Below are positions 13,452-24,098 of a stretch of DNA of 64,000 nucleotides, one piece after another. Positions within the stretch are counted from its first letter, which is position 1. Each line of letters opens with the position of its first letter. Source of the DNA: Sclerotiophoma versabilis (taxonomy: Eukaryota > Ascomycota > Dothideomycetes > Pleosporales > Didymellaceae); contig JAAROD010000049.1 in NCBI GenBank assembly GCA_012274445.1, forward strand, positions 310,001-374,000. The letters are read 5' to 3'. The position numbers were made by a program, and so were the translations under genes. The notes under the pieces were generated by a model that was not told the origin of the DNA, ran no database searches, and saw nothing but the letters and a program-made list of their open reading frames with translations.

Positions 13452-14435
13452 ATGAAGCGTGGGGCTCTCGATACGTTTTTCAAGCCAACAATTCCCAAGA
13501 AAGTCAAGTACGAGCCAAATGCCGACACTTCGAACCATGCATCTTATCCCTTCCCAATATCACATCTACCCGCCGCGTTAAAAGAACAGTTGGGCTTTGC
13601 ACCAGCGGAGGAGGGCGTGTTAATGAATGATAAGCTCGACCTAGACCTTGTGTATTACCAGCCTTACCTCCCGCCAGCCATCACTGCAGGTTTGTTCGAG
13701 TTTCTTCGCCAAGCACTGCCGTTCTATCGAGTGCAATATACAATCACTCGGTTTGGGAAAAAGGCAGAGATCAACACGCCACGGTTTACCACCGTCTTTG
13801 GAGTTGATGACACCTGTCGATTTAACCCAAACGGCGAGATCGTGGATGCCCGGACTGGCAAGAAGGTGGAAGCTTCCAAGTTCAAGTGCAAGCCTCGTCC
13901 CATACCGCAATGCTTGGACGAGCTGCGGAAAATTACGGAAGGTACTACGGGCGATACCTTCAACTTCTGTCTGGTCAACTACTATGTCGATGGTAAAGAT
14001 AGCATCTCCTACCACTCCGACGATGAGCGTTTCCTTGGACCGAATCCATCTATCGCGTCTTTCACGCTCGGCGCGAAGCGAGACTTTCTCATGAAGCATA
14101 AGCCTATTGTGGCAAGAGAGGGCGGACCGACGCCAGATCTCGGGCAGATCAAGCTCTCATTAGGCTCTGGAGATATGTTACTGATGAGGGGGAAAACGCA
14201 GTCGACGTGGTTGCACAGCATCCCAAAAAGGGCTGGTATAGATGCCAACAAAGGGAGAATCAACATTACCTTTCGGAAAGCGCTGGTTAAGGGCGGTACA
14301 GAGAACTACTACCAGTACAATGTCGGTACTGGTGGTGTGTACAGATGGGACGAGAACCAGAAAAAGATGGCCTGCAGCGAGAAGGACGGAACGGTAGAGA
14401 TTGCTGAGGTGTTCAACGGAGGGCAGATCAAATGA
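13452..14435 (+). CDS. AlkB-type Fe(II)/2-oxoglutarate dioxygenase (ALKBH2/3-like)
   Basis: Predicted 327-residue, single-exon protein of the AlkB family, which oxidatively removes alkyl groups from damaged DNA or RNA bases using Fe(II) and 2-oxoglutarate. The iron triad is visible as H188-x-D190 (YHSDDE) and H255 (WLHSIPKR). The 2-oxoglutarate-binding Arg motif RINITFR has R269 and R275. The NYY-x(n)-HxD arrangement and the GAKRDF segment fit the ALKBH2/3 branch. The frame is open upstream to 13344 but has no ATG there, so the ATG at 13452 is the start. From that start, residues 3-10 (RGALDTFF) resemble a PCNA-interacting PIP box with Arg in place of the usual Gln. It is the first gene outside the RIP block, about 400 bp from its edge. 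RNA substrates are an alternative. Confidence 0.9.
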   Translation: MKRGALDTFFKPTIPKKVKYEPNADTSNHASYPFPISHLPAALKEQLGFAPAEEGVLMNDKLDLDLVYYQPYLPPAITAGLFEFLRQALPFYRVQYTITRFGKKAEINTPRFTTVFGVDDTCRFNPNGEIVDARTGKKVEASKFKCKPRPIPQCLDELRKITEGTTGDTFNFCLVNYYVDGKDSISYHSDDERFLGPNPSIASFTLGAKRDFLMKHKPIVAREGGPTPDLGQIKLSLGSGDMLLMRGKTQSTWLHSIPKRAGIDANKGRINITFRKALVKGGTENYYQYNVGTGGVYRWDENQKKMACSEKDGTVEIAEVFNGGQIK

Positions 14436-15717
14436 CTCCTGGATCGTACTAATGCCGTGATCCATAATCACTCATAGTTACTGCAAAAGCTACATGTTCA
14501 TTGTTCTTTATGGGGCCCTATAACCAAACATATGGATTTAAAAATAGTGCCAAGCAATGAAACCCAAAAACAGTGTACCAGCCCTCTTATGAAGTTAACG
14601 GACACTCGGATAGCAAAGTCGATATGGTCCACAACGGCCGCCAGAACGGGCTAAAGCGGGTGGAGGCGGTGCGTGCACATCGACCCCGCCAAAGGAGGAT
14701 CCCTTTAAACGCTGAGACAGGCGAGAAGGGTTGGGATGCTCTTGTAAGCCACAAGACGATGAAATGATCGCGTATGTATGAGTCAGACCTGCATAGATTA
14801 GTCAGGTCGACGATGGCTTGAGTGACGGTACGAAGTTGGGAAGCCTCGACGAACGCCAAGCGCTTTCCGCCGGACTTAATAGTTGGGGAAGCTGCGCATT
14901 GATCCAAGCTGCATGCCTGTAGCTGACACTCAGCATCAGCACCGTTCTGATACTTCTATGTTCGCTTGTTGTGCGTCGCTAACTTGAGCGCATTACGCAT
15001 CGCGCGCGTCAAGCCTCTTCGACAGACCGAATTTAGTGCGTGCGCTTCTACTCGAGGCTGCCTTTCTGAAGCTTGTGAGTAGGAGGACGCACAGCGCATT
15101 GCGCTGACGCTGATAGCAGCAACTGACGCCCTCGTGCAGTTCCAGTCGAGGGTTTACACGGGTGCGAAGCGGCCCTCAAACACGGACTTACTCCTCGCGA
15201 CACGATCGAATCTCTGCGCGCACACGTTCTCGAGATTGCGCCTACAATCAACGATACGTCAACTGAACGGCCACGAAGTAGTCCTTCACTCTGTGCCGGT
15301 AGCATACGGACCAAGACGATAGCGCAGCGAACTTCAGGTGTCGAAATTTCAAAGGCAACAACTGCTGCGACAGGCGATAGTCAGAAGAAATACGCAGGCA
15401 GTACATCAATTACATCATAAGGACAGTACTAGGTTTTCACTCGCGCGGTAGCAGGCACCTCTTGGAGATAGGCACAAAGCCGAAAGATCTGAAGCCGCGA
15501 GATCTCACTTTTCTGCACATTCCTCTCCGCAGTTCGCACGCCAAGTGCTAGCCTCAGACACCCAGACTACCACTTGATAGAACTATACTGCCCTTTACTC
15601 TTTGCTCAGACGGCCAGAGACGTGAAGAGGCGGCACTTGTTCATACGGACTTAAGACCTTAACTCCGCTTCTTTCAGTTCTTCAACACAAAAGACACAGC
15701 GAAAGAGACTTGTCAGC
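14436..15717. other. Intergenic region without a supported gene
   Basis: About 1.3 kb of normal composition. The short open frames on both strands have no recognisable family, codon pattern or splice context. The last 250 bp upstream of 15718 is pyrimidine- and CACA-rich and is the likely promoter and 5' leader of the downstream regulator. Confidence 0.6.
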
Positions 15718-18483
15718 ATGCCACCACAACACACACCACCCTCTACGACCTCCTCTAGCGCGGGACAGTCGCCACCAGATCCTCAGTTCCGAGTCGTGCG
15801 TAAGAGGAACCGGATTCCACTGTCATGTGGGCCATGTCGACACAGAAAGTAGGTCGAAGTAACGATCCGCGACGAAGCCTCTGTGCTAACAGACGCAGGT
15901 TGAAATGCAATCGAGCGCAACCTTGCGACAACTGTACGAAGCGTGGGGACACCGCATCATGCACCTATGCTTCTCCAGGCAATCGCAAGAAGAACTCGGT
16001 CGGCGCTAGCACATCGACCTCTCCTGATGACATGCAAAACCGAATCGACCGACTCGAGGGACTTGTTTTGTCTCTGATGACCAATGGCGCCCAGAGCGCT
16101 GGACCCGTGGCTGCACAGGCAGCCATCGCTAATAGCCTCAATAGCGGTCCTTCAGATCAGCAGTTCGAAATGAGCAACATGAGCAACATGAGCAGCAAAA
16201 TGAGCAGTGGGCAGCCAGATTCAATCCCGGAAGAGGATGCAGGCGAAGAGAGCGAGATGGAAACCGTAACTAAATCGATCGGAGTAATGAAAGTCAACAA
16301 TAATCAGACTATCTTCGCATCGGAAGCACATTGGTATGCCATTCTCGGCGAGGTACGTACCGAATTCGCGTATCAGCAGTGTTCGACCTGACGTGCACTA
16401 GCTCTCAGAAGTCAAAAATTACTTTGCCGAGCACAAGAAGCAGTTTGATGATCAGTTGAAGCGTTACAAAGCAAGTCACAGCGAAGAAAGCCCGCCCGGT
16501 ACTGGCTTCTTGTACGGTCAAATGAAGCCTACGTCGAGACCCGAAATCCTTTCCCGGTTCCCACCGAAACCAACAGCTGACATCCTTGTGTCACGCTTCT
16601 TCAACACATACGATCCGGGCATCCATATCATACACGGGCCAACGTTCCAGAAAGAGTACGATAGGCACTGGTTGAACCCTGACGAGACTCCCGTCATCTG
16701 GCTAGGCCTGGTCTTTTCGATGATGGGCATTGCGCTGCAGTCATATACGAGGGCAGGTGACGAGCCGCCAGAGTACAGCGGCAAATCATGGGCGATGTCA
16801 AAAGAATACCGAGATCTGACTGCGCAATGCCTTGTCATAGCCGACATTACACAACCGACTCAGGGTATGCTTGAGACCTTGGTTCTGCATATTCACGCAG
16901 AATATTCGCGCAGTAGAGATGCGGAAGTAGGTATCTTCATCAGTACGGGTATCATTGTACGGTTGGCGATGCGACAAGGTTTGCATCGAGATCCAGCGCC
17001 ATATCCAGGAATTTCGGTGTTCCGGGGTGAGATGCGACGTAGGGTCTGGGCTTGTATCCGGTCTTTCGATCTGCTATTCTCTGCGCAGGCTGGATTGCCG
17101 CCAATCATACGACCACGGGACACCAATACCGATGTTCCACGCAACCTCTACGACGATGAGCTGTTCGAGGACATGAAGGTACTCCCGGCGTCCAGGCCGG
17201 AAACTGAGACGACTCCTACGCTATATCTCATCAACCGCACGCGACTGATTTATAAGCTAGGTGAAGCCGTCGAGTTGACCGACACTTTGACGTGCTCATC
17301 TTATGAAGAAGTCATGAAGCTCGATGCCCAGGCCCGAGAATTACACGAAAGCATCTCACCGCCCTTGCAAATGCGCTCTATGGAGGAATCAGCCCGGGAT
17401 ACATCAACTCTGATTATGCAACGATTTACCCTGGAACTTCTTTTTCTTAAGATCATCTGTGTACTACACAGGAAGTACCTCGCATATGCTCGCGTTCATG
17501 CGAGATTCAGCTACTCCAGGACCGCTGTCATCGACGCGTCGATGACTATGTTACGGCACCAGGCAACGTTGCATCGAGAATGCCAGCCTGGCGGTCGCCT
17601 ACGGAATGTCAAGTGGTTCATCTCCTCACTCACGAGGGTCGACTTCTTGCTTGCGGCTATGATTGTTTCATCGGATCTATACCACACAATCAAGTCCGGA
17701 CGGCAAGGTCGTTCATCGTCTTCGGGAGACTTATACATGTGGAGTTCAGACTCAGTTGATGAAATGCTTGATGCCATCGACAAAGCTGTTGGTATTTGGG
17801 ATGGTTTGAAGGAGCACTCGATAGAGGCCTACAAAGCTTACACCACGCTAAGTGTGATGTTGGGCCAACTGAAGAAGGACCGCACAACCAGACAGGCACG
17901 AGGCAGTTTCTCTCCAGCATCTACGTTCCCAACCAATGCGCCAATGGATGATGCGAACGTAGCTCCGGAGCATTCCGCGGCTATGACGCTGGGTATGCTC
18001 AGCACTGGTGGCATGACTTCCAACTCAGCGAACGTGTTTGACCAAAGATATCCGGCTTCTATGGCAAACTTGCTAAACGATCCGATGCCGCAGCAACCGA
18101 CTGGTCTGACACCAAACTATGGGGGAAGCACGACATCTGGACCTGGAGTTGTCGAGAATGCGCCGAGCCCATTCTCGAACCTTTTTGGTGCCAATTTGTT
18201 CCAGAACCTGGATCTGCCACCAACGGATAGCATCAACTGGGTATGCATACGATACGGAAAATCTTCTGTCATGTGCTAACGATATCAGGATGCATGGGAC
18301 TCGTATATCCAAGGACCAGGCGTAGATGCCCAAAACAACTTCTTCCCTATGGATGTCAGTGGAACGCCCATGCAGACAGATGCAAACGGACTTCAGAATC
18401 CACCAGTATCTAATGTTCCAACACCAATCCAGCGGACAAACGCATTCGGACAGAATGTGTTCATGGGGGCAAGTGAGACTTGA
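15718..18483 (+). CDS. Zn2Cys6 fungal-specific transcription factor
   Basis: Predicted nuclear DNA-binding regulator of about 872 residues in four exons: 15718-15848, 15899-16352, 16402-18240 and 18289-18483. Introns are 50, 49 and 48 bp, two with GCTAAC branch sites. Splicing the first intron completes the binuclear zinc cluster: Cys37, 40, 47, 53, 56 and 65 with basic residues between (CGPCRHRKLKCNRAQPC). A short linker follows, then low-complexity SNMSNMSSKMSS, then the fungal transcription-factor middle homology domain (GIIVRLAMRQGLHRD; FRGEMRRRVWACIRSFD) and a disordered Asn/Pro/Met-rich C-terminus. Target genes are not evident. The last exon may instead splice through a GC-AG intron at 18469-18521 and end at 18590 (see findings). 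Confidence 0.9.
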
Positions 18484-18590
18484 ATTGTTGCTTAACACGA
18501 CAATCCACTAATATCATCTAGGCTGACCCAAAGACAAGTAATGGCGAATGCTATGCAATGGGTTTCATGATGAACACCAAACGCGAGTAG

Positions 18591-19098
18591 TACTCGAAAA
18601 GCCGCATAGCAATAGACATGAGTCGAGACAAGATGCACCAGCACATTGCCTCTACAGCTGTCGATGACCGTGTATTAGCTAACGTTTGCTTGTACTATGG
18701 ATAGTGCAGGGAACTAAGTAAGGATCAGGGTCTATGATTAGCAAATTGCGAGGTGTGATGCCTATATGGAAAATTACGCCACATGCATCATCAAGACGCA
18801 AAAGAAACCATGGCAATACGCCCTGTCCAATAGTTAACGTCCGTGTCGTTATTCATGACCACAAGCGAAACTAATGTAGGGCTGACTGTTTTAGGCTTGA
18901 TCCCTGACACTACCCCACCGTTCACCAAACGTCATTCGGTATCGCGACAGCTTACGAGGCAGCCGGCCCTTTGTTTGGCCGCGTGAGGCTTGAGTCACAG
19001 CCTTCTGCTCCTGAGTTGTGAAGGTCAATAGCATTGCTGGAATCACAGCTATTGTAGACACTAATACACGTTCTTCGCGAGCCTTCAGGCCCATAGCA
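18591..19098. other. Intergenic region, nothing recognised
   Basis: About 500 bp between the transcription factor and a weak ORF. No gene, repeat or clear regulatory motif was seen. Confidence 0.5.
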
Positions 19099-19587
19099 AT
19101 GACCAACCTCACGTCCATGTCCCCACCCAGCGAGACACCAGTGTCCCCCATCTCACGGCCCTTTGCATTCCCATACAAAGCCTCCTTAGCTGCCGCAGCA
19201 CAAACACCTTTGATAGACACATCGGTGCCAGCGATCAACGCGCAGCCCGTAGAGCTAGACGGCATACCCACAAGTCCTCGAGAGCAGGAGCTGAAGCGGC
19301 ATGAAACAGGTGGGAATCAAGTGCGCAGCCCGGCAGATGGAAAGGTCGATACCGAGTTCTTGAGTGAGGGTGAAAAGGGCGCTGATCGAATGGGAGAAGA
19401 GGTGAGTTGCTGGTCGTATAGCGTGATATCGAAGGCGATACTGAAGTTGAGGCAGAAACGCACGGCGATGCTGGCGAGTAGGTCAAAAGATCCAGGTGTT
19501 ATTGTCGATATTCCAGACGAACCTACTGCAGAAGCAGTTGAGGCTGCTGATAGCAAGGACAAGAGAGAAATCGAGGCAAACACATAA
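19099..19587 (+). CDS. Small hypothetical protein (weak)
   Basis: Open frame of 162 codons plus stop from the first in-frame ATG. The frame is open upstream to 19018. The product is rich in Ser, Pro, Ala, Glu and Lys (ETPVSPISRP; PTAEAVEAADSKDKREIEA) and looks largely disordered, with a possible short hydrophobic/amphipathic helix around SVISKAILKLRQKR. I recognise no family. Compositional bias alone could keep this frame open, and the opposite strand is also open over part of it. It could be a real lineage-specific gene, a 3' exon of an unseen gene, or chance. Confidence 0.3.
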   Translation: MTNLTSMSPPSETPVSPISRPFAFPYKASLAAAAQTPLIDTSVPAINAQPVELDGIPTSPREQELKRHETGGNQVRSPADGKVDTEFLSEGEKGADRMGEEVSCWSYSVISKAILKLRQKRTAMLASRSKDPGVIVDIPDEPTAEAVEAADSKDKREIEANT

Positions 19588-19590
19588 GAC

Positions 19591-20059
19591 AGGCAAGGTG
19601 AGTGCTACGGATGAAGGAACGATGTAGATCTCTGAGCTAACATTCCACAACAGTTACTGGTCCTTTTGTTTCAGCGTTGTAGTGGTAGGATACCTTTGTT
19701 GAATGCCATTTTTTTCTCCCACTGATCCTTTGGATGTGATATCATAAGCAGCAACGCGCCCATGAATACATGCCATATCTTGTAAGCACCTCAGACTGTA
19801 AGTTTCTACCAAAGAGACATGCACTTAAACCATCTTGGAAGAATTTTAGACGCATGATGCAAGTGAGCAAAGGTATAGTTCCGCCCCAAGTCCTTCGACG
19901 TAAGACCACCCAGTGCAATAGCGGAGATACTACCGTTATCACTGGATCACAACTGCACAACGGGCGTTTATGGACTACCAGTGCTTACACATAAAAAACT
20001 CAGAGCTGACGTCTTGAGCTTTCGCTACCATCAACAAGCTTTCTAACACAGTTTTCATC
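19591..20059. other. Intergenic region, nothing recognised
   Basis: About 470 bp. A 74-codon open frame on the plus strand is not supported by any family resemblance. Confidence 0.5.
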
Positions 20060-21015
20060 ATGGCCATCCTCCTCACAGGTGGTACAGGCAAAACCTCAAC
20101 TCGCATAGCAAAGCTCCTTCAAGATGTAGATATACCATCTCTTCTAGCATCACGGGATCCACTTTGTTCCACTACCTTATCCTATCCTCATGTCGTATTC
20201 GACTGGCAGACCGCACAACATGGCCCGCTGCATATTCCCACCTCCCGGTCAAAGCCGTGTACATGGTGGAGCCGCAAGTTGCTCAGCCCTGGGTCCCGAT
20301 GATCGAGTTTCTTGACCTTGCGATCTCGAAGGGGGTGAAGCGGTTTGTACTTTGCGCTGGAACAACCGCCCCACGAGGTAAAGACGGAATGGGCAGGGTG
20401 TGGGATGCCTTCATCGGGCGGAAGGTGGAGTTTTCTGTGTTGAGACCGAGTTGGTTCATGGGTATGTCTTCCTGTATTCTATCACGAAGACCAACATGGC
20501 TTGCTCACAGATTTGGCTGCTGATTTGCAGATAGAGAACCTGACTGAGCCGGGCCTGGTATACACAATCACTCAGCTGGGCGGGATCTTCACTGCTTGTC
20601 AGGACGGCAAGATACCATTTGTGAGTGCGGACGATATCGCTGCTGTTGCTTTCCATGCTTTCATCAACAAATTCTCAAACGATCAGAGTTACTCACACAC
20701 GACAATGTAAGTTGGCAATTTGATCTGGATCTTCTTGGACTCATACTGAGAAGCTGATTACAGGTTGCTGCGAAGCTAACGACTGCGCTTGGAATGCATA
20801 TCACGCATTGCAAACTTAACGAGCAAGAACGGTATGGGCACCTAGTTCAAGCTGGACTATCAGAGTACTTTGCGATGTTCTTCACGAATGTTGAAGTCAA
20901 AGCAGCTGAAGGATTTGAGGCGGCTTTGAACAGCGTAGTAAAAGAGGTAACCAGCCATCGTCCGAGAAGCTTTGATGACTTCACCAAACAGAATGATGGT
21001 GTATGGTCGTCTTGA
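20060..21015 (+). pseudogene. NmrA-like/EasG-type NAD(P)-dependent reductase relic, frameshifted
   Basis: The N-terminus MAILLTGGTGKTSTRIAKLL is a Rossmann GGTGKT dinucleotide-binding loop. The body (VKAVYMVEP; MIEFLDLAISKGVKRFVL; VLRPSWFM; DGKIPFVSADDIAAVAF; end HRPRSFDDFTKQNDGVW) follows the family that includes fungal festuclavine dehydrogenase (EasG/FgaFS) and uncharacterised NmrA-like reductases. The reading frame breaks near 20207: FDW is in one frame and the following DRTTWPAAY is in another, consistent with loss of one base. Exons 20060-20461 and 20511-20706 join cleanly across a 49-bp intron. The next junction (intron about 20707-20763) does not keep phase with the last exon, and the GPELL-like segment expected there is missing. 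Two lesions suggest a pseudogene; assembly error is the alternative. No alkaloid-cluster genes lie nearby. Confidence 0.68.
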
Positions 21016-21673
21016 ATGGCATGCATATGCATTGTGGAAACACTTAAGTGGTGGATGTCTCTTTGGTAGCAGATTTGGCTGTTGCATGTAGGCAACAGCA
21101 TTGAGACCAAAATATGGACTGTTCACAAAACATCTACTCTAAATCACAGAACGTTCGACAATGACGGCAGGGCTACAGCCACTCCAAGAACGAGAGCTCA
21201 AAGTAACAATACAGACTTTCATGAGGTACTCTAGATTATGCCAGATTACATGCTTCTCGAATTGGCGTGTCAAGCCCTGCGATGCAGTCTATGGATAGGA
21301 AATGTAACCTGGAGACAACAAGGCTGCAGGCAACAAGGTGGGAACACTGAAATCTTGTTGGACAAGTATATTTGGTGAAGACAATTGTAAATTGGTATTC
21401 AGTTACAGTCATAGCACATCATTGGAACCGATCACATCGTCTCAGCACTGCCTACAAGTCGATTCCACTACACCAAGAGGTCTAGCTGTCTAGCATAGCC
21501 ATGGGTTCCGGTCAAGTTGATGTCTTCAGCGAGGACTCTGCGTAAAAGCTTTTCAGTAGATGCTATGTAAGAAAGCCCAGCGGACAGCGACGCTCCTCAC
21601 TATCATCCTGTCTGTTTGAGAGCTTGCTTATCCAGATGCTTTTCTGTGAGCCTCTGGACTTGTATCGGGCCTT
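21016..21673. other. Intergenic region, nothing recognised
   Basis: About 660 bp between the reductase relic and the 3' end of the glutaredoxin gene. No gene or repeat was seen. Confidence 0.5.
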
Positions 21674-22556
21674 CTAGGCAGGCTTTGGCTGATTGACGGA
21701 ATATTGAGCCAGGAACTCGGGATCGTTGTCGAACTCTTCCTTAACCTGTCCAGGGTTAGCCAGGATACTGCGTCTTATTCAAGGTGCTTACAATGTCCAA
21801 TCCGCCGACGAGCTCACCATCCACCCAGAGCTGAGGGAACGTGGGCCAGTCTGCAAACTCCTTGAGGCCCTGCCTGACCTCGTCGTCAGCCAAGATATTG
21901 AAGAAACCATATCTTATGCCCTTTTCTCGCAGGACGCTGACTGTTTGCCGTGAAAAGCCGCACTGTGGTGCGCTCGGTGTTCCCTTCATGAAGAGCATGA
22001 CGGGCGCGGCCTTGACGAGTTCGCTAAGGCGCTTGTGAAGTTCCTCCTTGTTGGTTTCCTGCTCGCCTGAGCTGTACTCTGGTGCTGTCTTCGGGTCGTT
22101 GGCAGCAGGTGCGTATGAAGCCAAGTTCTTCGCGCTGTCTCCATTTGTGCCGTTCTCGACGGGTGGCCGTGTCACGGTCTGGGCAGGGGGGAGACTCAAT
22201 CCTGCTGCACCCGAACCCGCACCTGCGTGCCTCTCTACCGCAGCCCGTACCTTGGCGGCATCAGAGCCACTGACTGTGTCGAGGGTCTTGCCGTCCTTCT
22301 GAACGACAATGTAGGGCACGGCAGTGACATCGTACTGCTCAGAGACGTCTGGCAGCTCTTCGGCATTGAGCGAGAGGAAGGCGATGGGGGCGTCGGCGGG
22401 GTATGTGCTGGCGAGTGTCTTCAGAATGACGGACATCTGCTCACATGGTTTGGCCCATGGCGCGTGGAAGTAGATGACTGCGAGAGTGGAGGCAGGGAGG
22501 CCCTGGATGGTGGACTCGAAGGCGGACTCGTCTGTGACTTCGCGCACGGTAGCCAT
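21674..22556 (-). CDS. Monothiol glutaredoxin, GRX3/GRX4 type
   Basis: Predicted 278-residue cytosolic/nuclear thioredoxin-glutaredoxin fusion that binds a glutathione-coordinated [2Fe-2S] cluster and, in fungi, serves in intracellular iron sensing and delivery. The N-terminal thioredoxin-like domain (residues about 5-108) has the degenerate site WAKPC (34-38). An Ala/Pro/Asn-rich linker precedes the glutaredoxin domain with the monothiol site CGFS (199-202), the WPTFPQLWV strand and GGLDI. A 46-bp intron (21746-21791) separates the last exon, whose first codons (VKEEFDNDPEF) complete the usual C-terminal helix. The ATG at 22556 was chosen because the upstream frame begins only with GTG. Divergent from RPF2 across 304 bp. 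Confidence 0.95.
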
Positions 22557-22860
22557 GGTGAATCGCTTGTGTGTAGTCGTAAGAGGAAGCGCAGGTGTGG
22601 GTGAGTGACTGTAAAGAAGGAGCGAGCACAAGGAAGGCACAATCTGATAAACCACAAGTTGCCGCTCTGACGTGCTCGGCTTTTGCTGACTGCCCAGTGC
22701 CCACGCCCCCCACCAGATGGCGTCTCGCGGACAGAAGCCCCGCGTCGCGCCTGCCTGCCTTATCAGATGCAGTCCGTGCGTTGTGCCTTCTCAAAAAAAA
22801 GTCCCAGCTGCGAAATCTTGGCGTTGCAGCTGCACCGAACAACCCAAACAACGTCCCACC
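22557..22860. promoter_or_regulatory. Divergent promoter between glutaredoxin and RPF2
   Basis: The 304-bp spacer between two head-to-head start codons must hold both promoters and 5' leaders. It contains a GATA-type site (TGATAA, about 22644) and a pyrimidine-rich stretch before the RPF2 start. Shared regulation is an inference. Confidence 0.6.
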
Positions 22861-23910
22861 ATGTTGAAGGCAGTGTACGTGCAAAAGCCAGCAGGATGTA
22901 CTCTGGGGGCGTGCGACTAACTTGTACTCAGTAAACCCAAGAACGCGCGCGCCGCGCGCGCCATGAAGGCACGTGAGCCTCAGCAGCACGAGAACCCCAA
23001 GACGACTCTGTTCGTGACCGGCCAGAAGACGTCGCAAATCCTCAAGCTCGCCTCCGCCGACCTGGCTACCCTCAAGAGACCCTTTGTGGAGCGTTTCACC
23101 AAGAAGAACGACATCCACCCCTTCGACGATGCCTCGTCGCTCGAGTTCTTCTCCCTCAAGAACGACACCTCCCTCCTTGTCCTCTCCCTACACTCCAAGA
23201 AGCGTCCGCACTGTATGACGCTTGTCCGTACCTTCGACCACAAGCTTCTCGATATGCTGGAGCTGTACATCAACCCTGAGACCTTCCGCACACTGCAGCA
23301 GTTCAAGAACAAGAAGCCCAGCATCGGTCTGAAACCTCTCATTTCCTTCCACGGCACCGTTTTCGAAGACCCGAACGAGACAAAATATACGCTCGCCAAG
23401 AGCCTTCTCGTCGACCTGTTCCGCGGCCAAGACACAGATGAAGTGGATGTCGAGGGCCTCCAGTACCTGATCAGCATCAGCGCCGAGGAGCCCACCGACG
23501 CCCGACCCAACCCGGAGATCAAATTGCGCTTCTACCTGCTCAAGACCAAGCGCAGCGGGCAGAAGCTTCCGCGCGTCGAAGTTGAGGAGATGGGCCCGCG
23601 CATTGACTTTAGGCTTGGCCGCGAGCAGTTCCCCGACGCAGACATGCTCAAGGAAGCTATGAAGAAGCCCAAGGGCACCGAGGAAAGGACAAAGAAGAAC
23701 ATCACCACGGATGCTATGGGTGATAAGGTGGCGAAGATTCACCCAGGCAAGCAAGACTTCGACACCTTACAGACGAGGAAGATGAAGGGTCTGAAGCGCA
23801 GTCGCGACGAGAAGATCGAAGGTGATGCACAGATGGCTGACGCGGGCGAAGATGAGGTTGACAACGATGCTTTGAAACAGGCACTGCTGAAGAAGGCGAG
23901 AAATCAGTAG
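22861..23910 (+). CDS. RPF2: Ribosome biogenesis protein RPF2 (Brix domain)
   Basis: Predicted 330-residue nucleolar protein that, with Rrs1, recruits the 5S RNP to pre-60S ribosomes. A 14-bp first exon (22861-22874) joins across a 57-bp intron (22875-22931) to give the conserved start MLKAVKPKNARAARA, which matches the RPF2 N-terminal pattern and supports this short exon over the internal ATG at 22963. The Brix domain spans about residues 30-230 (KTTLFVTGQKTS; LHSKKRPHCMTLVRTFDHKLLDMLEL; EEMGPRIDFRLGR). The C-terminus is Lys/Arg-rich and then acidic, ending in a Lys-rich helix. It converges on MMS19, leaving about 190 bp between stop codons. Confidence 0.95.
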
Positions 23911-24098
23911 GACATGAAAAGAAGTTTGCATGGGCGGCGTTACGGCATTTTGGGAGTTCATGAGGGGTTATACCACCTTCGCGGCAGTATGAATGTCAAA
24001 AGTGTATGTTGGGCCACGAACAATTCTAGTTGCATGTATAGTGGGATATCTTCAAATCTATGTTCAGCATTCCAACCAGTCATTATGCTGCATTTCGC

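Noticed and set aside
20060..21015. Part of an ergot-alkaloid gene cluster because of EasG-like similarity
   Set aside because: No prenyltransferase, P450, methyltransferase or other cluster genes lie nearby, the gene is broken, and EasG-like reductases of unknown role are common in fungi.
22441..23118. 225-codon minus-strand frame across the GRX4/RPF2 promoter
   Set aside because: It overlaps two well-supported genes in other frames and its translation is compositionally odd with no known domain.
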